Below, piece by piece: positions 41,248 to 46,546 of a stretch of DNA of 46,546 nucleotides. The position numbers and the translations under genes were made by a program. Every line of letters begins with the position of its first letter. Position 1 is the first letter of the stretch. Source of the stretch: Deinococcus hopiensis KR-140 (GTDB lineage Bacteria; Deinococcota; Deinococci; Deinococcales; Deinococcaceae); assembly GCA_943327755.2 (NCBI GenBank), contig CALPYF020000035.1, positions 1 through 46,546 on the forward strand, in the 5' to 3' direction. The notes beneath the pieces are model-generated. The model searched no databases. It saw only the letters and a program-made list of their open reading frames with translations, and was not told the origin of the DNA.

Positions 41248-42781
41248 ATGGCTCCTGACCTACCTGCTGCACAGCACCCTGGTGTTGAGCGTCGTGCTGC
41301 TCCTGGTCAGTGTCTTCACCCCACCAGCGGCCCTGCGCGACCACCTTCTGCGCCTGGCGCTGTGCTTGCCGCTGGGGACATCCTTCCTCAGTCTCAGTGT
41401 GCTCAGCCCACCCCGCGTCGTTGCCCACATGACGGCCACTGCGCTGAGCAGCGTTTCTGAATCTGCCGTCTCCACCCCCATCTCTCAACGGCCACCCGTG
41501 GCCGTTGCACGGCCCGGCGTTTCAAATCGATCGGTCATCCCCCTTCCCCTACCCACGCCGGAAGTACCCTGGGCCCTTCTGCTGCTGCTGGGGAGTGCTG
41601 GTTGGACGGTGGTGCGCTACGGCCTCGCCTGGCGACACCTGCCGCTCAGGAGTGCTCGGCCGAGCGAAGAACCAGCACTCCAGCGCATCCTGAGCGACGT
41701 AACGCGTCACGCGCCTCTGCGGCATGTTCGGCTGCTGCAGGGGCCTGTATCAGGCCCCTGTGCCCTGGGTCGCCACACGATCCTGATTCCCCCTGACCTG
41801 ACGAATCACCTGACCCACCAGCAACTCAATGCCGTGGTGGCCCATGAATACGCCCACCTGCTCCGCCGTGATCCGGCGTGGACCGTCGCCCTGGGGGCCC
41901 TGACCCACCTCCTTTGGTTCCAACCCCTGAACTGGCTGGTGCTGGCCGCGTGGCGCCGGGCCAGTGAAGAGCAATGCGACGCCTGGGCAGCCCGCATCGT
42001 TTCCCCGACACATCTGGCCCACGCCCTGCTCCGCCTGGCGCAGCCCGCATCGCGGCCTGCCCATGCGCTGCTGAGCCCATCTGCATCCACCAGCCACCTC
42101 ACTGTTCGCATCACGGCCCTCATCCGGCCCAAGGAGTTCGCCATGCCCCGCATCCCCTTCCTCTTGCTTGCTGGTGTCCCTTTCGCGCTCGTGGCCGCGC
42201 TGCCTCCTGTGGCGCTGGCTGGCTCCGGTGGCCCGCGTGGCATCGTGGTCCTGGATCCAGGACACGGGGGCGAGGATGCCGGTGTGGTCGGGTACGCCGT
42301 GGAAAAAGACGTCACCCTCTCGCTGGCCCAGCAGATTCGCCGTGACCTCACGCGGGCCGGTGTGCAGGTGATCATGACCCGGGAAGGCGATCAGGGCCTG
42401 AGCGTGCTTGAGCGTGTTCGGTTGGCCGTCACTCCAGCGAACCTGTTTCTGTCCTTGCACGCGGACGCCGCTGAGGATGAGACTCAACGGGGCATCAGCG
42501 CGTACGTGGCAGCGCACGACGCCTCGCCTCAGCAGAAGGTGTCTCGGGCTTTCGCCACACGCCTGTTAGCGGACATCACGCGGAATACAGGAGCACCCAG
42601 CAGAGGGATGAAGGAGATTGAGTACACGGTGCTGACCAAAGCCAAGGTGCCGGCGGTGCTGCTCAACGTCGGCTTCGCGACCAATGCAGGAGATGGGGGT
42701 AAGCTCACGAACCCGGCTGATCAGCAGCGGCTGAGTGCCAGCGTGGTGCGCGCCATCCAGGCGACCCTGCAGTCCCCCTGA
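41240..42781 (+). CDS. M56 (BlaR1-type) membrane peptidase fused to N-acetylmuramoyl-L-alanine amidase
   Basis: 513 aa in two modules. Residues 1-330 are a BlaR1/MecR1-like M56 unit. Several membrane spans (VLSVVLLLVSVF, WALLLLLGSAGW) surround a cytosolic zinc peptidase domain with His202-Glu-Tyr-Ala-His206 and the distal Glu244 in ASEEQCDAWA. A further span (IPFLLLAGVPFALVAALPPV) leads to residues 334-510, an Amidase_3 domain: VVLDPGHGGEDAG (His342), Glu355, LSLHADA (His407) and the EIEYTVL and VLLNVGFATN segments. In BlaR1 the outside domain is a beta-lactam sensor; here it is a peptidoglycan amidase. It may sense or trim peptidoglycan and relieve the BlaI repressor. Confidence 0.85.
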   Translation: MTEWLLTYLLHSTLVLSVVLLLVSVFTPPAALRDHLLRLALCLPLGTSFLSLSVLSPPRVVAHMTATALSSVSESAVSTPISQRPPVAVARPGVSNRSVIPLPLPTPEVPWALLLLLGSAGWTVVRYGLAWRHLPLRSARPSEEPALQRILSDVTRHAPLRHVRLLQGPVSGPCALGRHTILIPPDLTNHLTHQQLNAVVAHEYAHLLRRDPAWTVALGALTHLLWFQPLNWLVLAAWRRASEEQCDAWAARIVSPTHLAHALLRLAQPASRPAHALLSPSASTSHLTVRITALIRPKEFAMPRIPFLLLAGVPFALVAALPPVALAGSGGPRGIVVLDPGHGGEDAGVVGYAVEKDVTLSLAQQIRRDLTRAGVQVIMTREGDQGLSVLERVRLAVTPANLFLSLHADAAEDETQRGISAYVAAHDASPQQKVSRAFATRLLADITRNTGAPSRGMKEIEYTVLTKAKVPAVLLNVGFATNAGDGGKLTNPADQQRLSASVVRAIQATLQSP

Positions 42782-43041
42782 CAGTCAGGTTGGGACCAGC
42801 GCACCCTTCGTGAGGGTGAACCCAACGCGATGAGCTGCAGCGGAGGAGAGCTGTCGGCGGAACCTTCGCACAGTAGCTATACCACGAACCTTCAGCCCCG
42901 GCGGGAGTGAAGCCAACGGCAGAACGGTCACACAAGCTGCGTGGAGTTCACGGTCAACACGCCAATATGAACGACTTTGCCTCGCGATCTAGATGTTTTC
43001 CATGCGCTTGAGGTCGATCAGCACGGCATTTAGACCGGTAA
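42782..43041. other. intergenic stretch without a supported gene
   Basis: About 260 bases between the amidase stop and the right inverted repeat. I see no gene or strong signal in it. Confidence 0.5.
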
Positions 43042-43079
43042 TTTCGGGCGAATGTGGTTACTATCCGTACGCCCAGAGT

Positions 43080-43118
43080 CGCGCCCCCGCTCGCCCTGAT
43101 CAGGCTGGCGGGGGCGCG
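43080..43118. terminator. 11-bp GC hairpin after the partition genes
   Basis: 43080-43090 pairs with 43108-43118 (CGCGCCCCCGC), with a CCTGATCAGG palindrome in the loop. It lies 13 nt past the stop of the minus strand partition operon and 17 nt right of the inverted-repeat element, so it may have served the cassette on the left as well. Confidence 0.6.
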
Positions 43119-43130
43119 GTCGTCTCAGGA

Positions 43131-43604
43131 TCAGTCGCGGCGGCCCAGGCGGGTGGGCAGCTCGGCGACGATCCGCTCGATGCCCTCCGGGTCGAGCAGC
43201 GGTTCGAGCAGCAGCTCCACGACGTGATGGTGCTCGATCGGCCAGCCCTGCCCCTTCAGGCCGTACACCAGCTGGTCGAGGGCCGCCTTCAGTTCCGGGC
43301 GCACCCGCGTCCCCAGGTTCGGGTTCTTCCCGCCGCCGCGGCTGCCGCTCCCGCCGTCCCAGGCGGGCAGGTTCAGGCTGCCGGCCTGACGGGCCGGGGG
43401 TGCGGCTGGTGTCTGGGCGGGCGCTGACTTCGGAGCCGACTTCCGCGTGGGGCGGGGCTTCGCCGGGGCAGGCTGCGACTGCGGCTGTTCCTTCTGCTGG
43501 GCCTGGGCCTGAGCGGGCTGCTCACTGCCGTCCTCGTCCTCACGGGGCAGGTTCTGCCGCAGGGCGTCCAGGCCGCCCAGCAGTCCGCCGCGCTTGCCGG
43601 TCAT
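43131..43604 (-). CDS. partner protein of ParA (small ParB-like)
   Basis: 157 aa. The first 90 residues are Gln/Pro/Ala/Lys-rich and probably disordered (QPAQAQAQQKEQPQSQPAP). Residues 95-157 are compact (LGTRVRPELKAALDQLVYGL, EHHHVVELLLEPLLDPEGIE), possibly a ribbon-helix-helix-like DNA-binding domain. Its ATG overlaps the parA stop (ATGA). Small centromere-binding partners of ParA with a flexible tail that stimulates the ATPase are known for plasmid type Ib systems. This role is inferred from position and shape. Confidence 0.65.
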   Translation of the reverse strand: MTGKRGGLLGGLDALRQNLPREDEDGSEQPAQAQAQQKEQPQSQPAPAKPRPTRKSAPKSAPAQTPAAPPARQAGSLNLPAWDGGSGSRGGGKNPNLGTRVRPELKAALDQLVYGLKGQGWPIEHHHVVELLLEPLLDPEGIERIVAELPTRLGRRD

Positions 43605-44227
43605 GCCCGCGCCCCGATCCGCGCTTCGAGTTCGCGGGTGACCTCGATGTAATCCTGCCAGCAGCTCCGGGCCAGTTTGTTCCCGCGCACGTCGCGCACC
43701 AGCACGCCCTCGTTCGCCGCGTCGACGAACGCGTCGCTCTGCCGGATCTTCCCGGCCAGCAGCGGCATGTTCAGGCTGGTGATCGCCTCGCGGCCCTCAC
43801 CGACCCGCTGCTTCTTGACGCGGGTGAGCATCACCACGAACTGCTCGTCCTGCACGCCGTGCTCGCGCAGGACGTTCACGGTCTGCTGCGCCCCGTCGAT
43901 GCTGGGGATGTCCGCCTGCACCGGCAGGACCAGCTGGTGGCAGGCCTGCGCCAGTTCGACCAGTTCCACGGTCTCGGGTCCGCCGCGGCTGTCGATGATC
44001 ACGACGTCGTAGTCGGCGGCGCGGGCGAGGCTGCGTTCACTGCCGACCGTGAAGGGCAGGTGCCCGCGCGCCGCCCAGGTGGTGGCGGTGCGGATGCGGT
44101 CGCCGTCCGCCAGGAGGACCTTCTTGCCCTGCTCGGCGAACCGCCCGGCGATGTGGACGGCGCTGGTGGTCTTGCCGACCCCGCCCTTGAGGCTGGCCAG
44201 GCCGATGAGGATGGGACCGCGACTCAC
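43601..44227 (-). CDS. parA: ParA-family partition ATPase
   Basis: 208 aa deviant-Walker ATPase that moves replicon copies apart on the nucleoid. Walker A is LASLKGGVGKTTSAVHIAG; the switch region is VLLADGDRIRTATTWA, and Walker B is VVIIDSRGGPETVELVELA. LVLPVQADIPSIDGAQQTVN is typical. There is no N-terminal DNA-binding domain, so it is the short type Ib form. The GTG at 44227 has GGAG five nt upstream and gives the usual N terminus; the frame runs on to 44287. It is co-translated with its partner gene and probably regulated by it. Confidence 0.92.
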   Translation of the reverse strand: MSRGPILIGLASLKGGVGKTTSAVHIAGRFAEQGKKVLLADGDRIRTATTWAARGHLPFTVGSERSLARAADYDVVIIDSRGGPETVELVELAQACHQLVLPVQADIPSIDGAQQTVNVLREHGVQDEQFVVMLTRVKKQRVGEGREAITSLNMPLLAGKIRQSDAFVDAANEGVLVRDVRGNKLARSCWQDYIEVTRELEARIGARA

Positions 44228-44311
44228 ACGCGCTCCGGGGTGCGTTCTGCCTCGGGAAACTCGGGTATCACGCGGCAACGGTAGCACGCCCCCGCGCCGC
44301 CGCGCACTCGT

Positions 44312-44325
44312 GTGAGCACGCTCAC
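44312..44325. repeat. short palindrome beside parA
   Basis: GTGAGC-AC-GCTCAC lies between the end of the gene at 44322 and the start of parA. It might be a partition-complex or operator site; nothing else supports this. Confidence 0.25.
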
Positions 44326-44957
44326 GCGCTCCCGCCCTTGCGCTTGCGGGGGGTGCGCCAGACCGGCTGGAGTTCCCGCAGGCCCAGGGCGCGCAGCACG
44401 TCCAGGCCGTTCGTGGTGAGCAGGCTGGTCTTGCCCGTCAGGTAGCGGGTGGCGGTGGCGCGCATGGTGTGCTCGGTGGGGGGCGGCACGCGGTCCAGAT
44501 CCACCAGCCCGGCGCGGCGGGCGAGTTCCTCGCGGGTCATGCCGATGTCCACGGCGCGGCGGGCGGCGGCGTAGGTCAGGCGCCCGCGGATGGTGGTGTC
44601 GGTGCCCAGGCGCAGGTCGGTGGCGGCGCTGAGGTTCGCCGCTCTCTGGCTGGGCGGCACGACGACCATGCCCCAGACGGGGCGGAGTTCCTGCAGGCCG
44701 AGCACGTCGAGGAGTTTTAGGCCGGTGGCGGCGAGCAGGCCCAGGCGGCGGCCGTCGAGCATGCGGCTGAGGTCGTTCAGTTGATGGCTGGTGGGTTCGG
44801 TGGTGTCGTGCACGCGCCGGGCGAGGTCGTGGCGGCTCAGGCCGAGGGTCTCGGCGCGCTCGCGGGCGGCGGTGGTCAGCGCGGTGAGGAGCTGCTCGCG
44901 GTCAGGGGGGAGTGCGGAGGAGGGGGGCACAGGGTTCATAGAGCGCATCATGCGCAC
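44322..44957 (-). CDS. unknown protein with an internal duplication
   Basis: 211 aa made of two related halves. LLTALTTAARERAETLGLSR, RLGLLAATGLKLLDVLGLQE and LRPVWG match LTYAAARRAVDIGMTREELA, KTSLLTTNGLDVLRALGLRE and LQPVWR. Each half starts like a helix-turn-helix (GLSRHDLARRV, GMTREELARRA), so it probably binds DNA as a pseudo-dimer. It lies 94 nt upstream of parA on the same strand and may be a regulator or the replicon's own initiation or copy-control factor. The start is GTG 44957, 8 nt after a TTTTAT -10-like box; ATGs at 44951, 44948 and 44939 are alternatives. Confidence 0.65.
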   Translation of the reverse strand: MRMMRSMNPVPPSSALPPDREQLLTALTTAARERAETLGLSRHDLARRVHDTTEPTSHQLNDLSRMLDGRRLGLLAATGLKLLDVLGLQELRPVWGMVVVPPSQRAANLSAATDLRLGTDTTIRGRLTYAAARRAVDIGMTREELARRAGLVDLDRVPPPTEHTMRATATRYLTGKTSLLTTNGLDVLRALGLRELQPVWRTPRKRKGGSA

Positions 44958-45029
44958 ACCGCCGCATAAAAAGCAATCTTACACAGGCGAGGTGCACCTG
45001 TTTTTTTCGTCCCAGAGAAAGAATCAGGC

Positions 45030-45287
45030 ATGAGAAATGCGGATATTTCCCGAGAGAGACGGGACGAGCTCACGGCGCTGGAGTGGACGGCGGTGTTGCC
45101 GGGCGGGGAGGAACGCCGGGCGCGGGTGATCGGGGCGGAGCGCGACTGGCCGTCGATCTGGGTGGAGGGGTTCGCCCCGGACAAGTACGCGTGGGTGACG
45201 GTCGAGCGCTTCGCGGGGATGGGCTGCCGCTTCCCGTACGAACCCGTGCGCCCCACACAGGCTTTTCACATCACTCGTATCGCCTAA
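45030..45287 (+). CDS. hypothetical protein, 85 aa
   Basis: MRNADISRERRDELTALEWT, then beta-type text (VLPGGEERRARVIGAERDWP, SIWVEGFAPDKYAWVTVERF) ending HITRIA. A small barrel-like fold is likely; no family recognised. GAGAAAG upstream of the ATG is a weak ribosome-binding site. Its 3' end overlaps shared promoter block 6. Confidence 0.6.
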   Translation: MRNADISRERRDELTALEWTAVLPGGEERRARVIGAERDWPSIWVEGFAPDKYAWVTVERFAGMGCRFPYEPVRPTQAFHITRIA

Positions 45288-45299
45288 TATGGCATCATA
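45263..45299 (+). promoter_or_regulatory. shared promoter block, copy 6
   Basis: TTTTCA (45263-45268), 16-nt spacer ending CGCC, TAATAT (45285-45290), GGCATCATA (45291-45299). The -35 side is the least conserved. Unlike the others it drives a gene through a 76-nt leader. Confidence 0.65.
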
Positions 45300-45312
45300 A
45301 CTAACAAGAAAA

Positions 45313-45346
45313 GGGCGCGGGTCCTCCGCCAAGATTCACCGCGCCC
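45313..45346 (+). promoter_or_regulatory. leader hairpin before the gene at 45376
   Basis: GGGCGCGG (45313-45320) pairs with CCGCGCCC (45339-45346). The 17-nt loop holds TCCTCC, which could pair with the AAAGGAG ribosome-binding site at 45364-45370. A translational control role is possible but unproven. Confidence 0.4.
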
Positions 45347-45375
45347 AACCCCACCCCCGTCAAAGGAGCAAGGCC

Positions 45376-45807
45376 ATGCACAACGATACCAAACCCCGCA
45401 ACATCACCCGCACCTGGACTGTCACCCTCTACGGCCGCTACGAGTCCGGCACGGCCCCCGTGATCATCGCCACCCGCCGCGTCACCCTGTCCGCGGACGG
45501 TGCCGGCCGCAAGGTCGCCAGCGTCGACGGCACCCCCCAGCCCGCCGAGGTGGCGATCGCGCTGCTCAACCGCGCCAAGGCCGACGGCCTGGTCGAGCTG
45601 ATCAGCGAAGTCCGCATCGGGCTGCCCAAGCCCGCCGCCAGCCGCCTGCACCGTGACCTCGCCCTGATCGGCGTGCTCGCCGGGAACCATTACGCCGTGG
45701 CGACCGCCGCGCTGGGCCGCGTGATCAGCAGCCTCACCGAGGTCCAGCCCCACGAGGCCGAGCAGGTGCGCCTGCACGCCAGCCGCCTCGCGCAGGGCCT
45801 CGCGTGA
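45376..45807 (+). CDS. cassette gene: unknown protein, 143 aa
   Basis: MHNDTKPRNITRTWTVTLYG, a beta-type N-terminal half (APVIIATRRVTLSADGAGRK) and a helical C-terminal half (LHRDLALIGVLAGNHYAVAT, EAEQVRLHASRLAQ). AAAGGAG six nt before the ATG. Its TGA overlaps the GTG of the next gene. No family recognised. Confidence 0.7.
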   Translation: MHNDTKPRNITRTWTVTLYGRYESGTAPVIIATRRVTLSADGAGRKVASVDGTPQPAEVAIALLNRAKADGLVELISEVRIGLPKPAASRLHRDLALIGVLAGNHYAVATAALGRVISSLTEVQPHEAEQVRLHASRLAQGLA

Positions 45808-46187
45808 GCGGGTGCTGGGCGGACCTGCACCCCGTGCAGCGGAACGACGCGCTGGCGCTGGAGGAGGTGAAGCGGGTGGCGGTCGATGTGGCCTTCGTGC
45901 AGGACCTGATCACCCTGCGCTTCGATCACGGGGCCTGCACCGAGCAGGAGTGGGCCGAGCTGATGGATCAGGCGGACGAGGAACTGGGCCTGAACGCGGC
46001 CCGCGCCGCCCGGGACGAGGCGCTTGATGCCCTGCTCGTGTGGGGCCGGGCGCACACCGCGCAGCTGCGTCAGGTGTTCGCGCACCGCTTCACGCCCGAC
46101 GAGCTGGCGGCGATGGACCGGATCTTCGACGTGTTGACGCGGCGGGGTGAGGTGGCGCGCATGCTCCTGCGGCTGAAGGTCGCATGA
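45804..46187 (+). CDS. cassette gene: unknown helical protein, 127 aa
   Basis: GTG start overlapping the previous stop (GTGA). Mostly acidic helices: LEEVKRVAVDVAFVQDLITL, EQEWAELMDQADEELGLNAA, RDEALDALLVWGRAHTAQLR, DELAAMDRIFDVLTRRGEVA. No catalytic motif. Coupled to the 143-aa gene. No family recognised. Confidence 0.7.
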   Translation: MSGCWADLHPVQRNDALALEEVKRVAVDVAFVQDLITLRFDHGACTEQEWAELMDQADEELGLNAARAARDEALDALLVWGRAHTAQLRQVFAHRFTPDELAAMDRIFDVLTRRGEVARMLLRLKVA

Positions 46188-46212
46188 CCATGTATCTGGT
46201 GGCGACCGGCAA

Positions 46213-46241
46213 CCGCCTGAGACCGAGCCACTCTCAGGCGG
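46213..46241 (+). terminator. hairpin after the last cassette operon
   Basis: CCGCCTGAGA (46213-46222) pairs with TCTCAGGCGG (46232-46241), and a TTTCT follows a few bases later. It lies 25 nt past the stop at 46187. Confidence 0.65.
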
Positions 46242-46262
46242 CTGAGCTTTCTGACTTGACCC

Positions 46263-46546
46263 TCAGCACCTGACACTTCGGGAAATTAATGTGCTAGCGG
46301 TTGGAAATGGTATCCCGAGGAGCCTCAGGCAGTCCCAGAAGTCATCGCCGCCCAACCGAGCCGCCTGACTCAGAATCTGCCACCCGATCCGGGATTGACT
46401 TACAACCGCTCGCCCGAGCTTGTCCCGCCGAGGCGTGTGAGTCTCTGTCCGATGCGACCCAACCCGGGTCATCCAGGCGAGCACGATACAGAGCAGTCCA
46501 AAGAGCCGAGAGATTCGCTCTGAGGCCGTCATGTGCGTCGCCTCCA
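46263..46546 (-). CDS. IS4-type transposase, C-terminal part (5' end outside window)
   Basis: The frame is open to the right edge: EATHMTASERISRLFGLLCI then VLAWMTRVGSHRTETHTPRR and DDFWDCLRLL. EATHMT followed by ERxSRLFGLLxxxLAW is the usual end of IS4-family DDE transposases, with the catalytic Glu lying just outside the window. The last ~48 bases reappear, decayed, at 17463-17511. An N-terminal relic of a similar transposase lies at about 29486-29690. Confidence 0.8.
   Translation of the reverse strand, partial: EATHMTASERISRLFGLLCIVLAWMTRVGSHRTETHTPRRDKLGRAVVSQSRIGWQILSQAARLGGDDFWDCLRLLGIPFPTASTLISRSVRC

Larger units (their letters stand above)
40645..43063. mobile_element. possible transposon-like unit bounded by inverted repeats
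   Basis: The left end TAATAACCGCATTGGCACG (40645-40666) and the right end (43042-43063, read on the minus strand TAGTAACCACATTCGCCCG) match at 18 of 22 positions in inverted orientation. Both begin with TA, which would fit a TA target duplication. Between them lies only the BlaI and M56/amidase operon; no transposase is present. It separates a cassette gene from a downstream GC hairpin of the type that ends cassettes. The element is inferred from these ends. Confidence 0.45.

Overview
The window is GC-rich bacterial DNA that looks like a Deinococcus replicon. The signs are several genes whose -10 box sits only 6-10 nt before the start codon, a Deinococcus-like mix of metabolic and lipoprotein genes, and relics of IS4- and IS5-type insertion sequences. 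A ParA-type partition pair near the right end and the density of recombinases, relics and small unknown genes suggest a megaplasmid or secondary chromosome. I assign no species.

Left part (0-7.1 kb): the tail of an IS5-type transposase, a succinate-semialdehyde dehydrogenase, a receiver-only response regulator lacking its phospho-Asp, a cold-shock protein, two small unknown genes, a decayed gene and a Sel1-repeat gene that appears split by one frameshift.

Middle-left (7.2-19.5 kb): an accessory region. It holds a degenerate tyrosine recombinase, a two-gene unit whose second protein resembles the C-terminal part of Cas8c/Csd1 fused to a helix-turn-helix, SelO, an intact tyrosine recombinase, and two adjacent arsenic units. 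The first unit is arsR-arsC-aquaporin-metallophosphatase; the second is arsR, a 53-aa gene and a Cys-rich DUF6428-like gene. Two short relics of one alpha/beta-hydrolase gene lie in inverted orientation at about 7.2 and 17.95 kb and bracket most of this segment. An oxidoreductase and a divergent HxlR regulator follow.

Centre (19.5-28.3 kb): a tightly packed block of small overlapping genes around a ParB-like protein, with several apparent frameshifts. After it come two small genes and a PadR operon with three tandem paralogues of a single-span protein, every junction a 4-nt ATGA overlap.

Right part (28.6-46.2 kb): the most unusual region. At least six sites share one promoter block: a -35 like TCGACA, CACACCA, CGCA, a -10 like TAAAAT, then RCATCATA. 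At five of them a gene starts within 4-12 nt; the sixth has a 76-nt leader. Most of the genes are unknown, and several end in strong hairpin terminators, so they read as independent gene cassettes. The array has been broken into by a MerR/acyltransferase block, an IS4 relic, two paralogous delta-60-repeat lipoproteins linked to short peptides with a lasso-type leader motif, and a BlaI plus M56-peptidase/amidase operon flanked by 22-bp inverted repeats. The partition genes and a partial IS4 transposase close the window.
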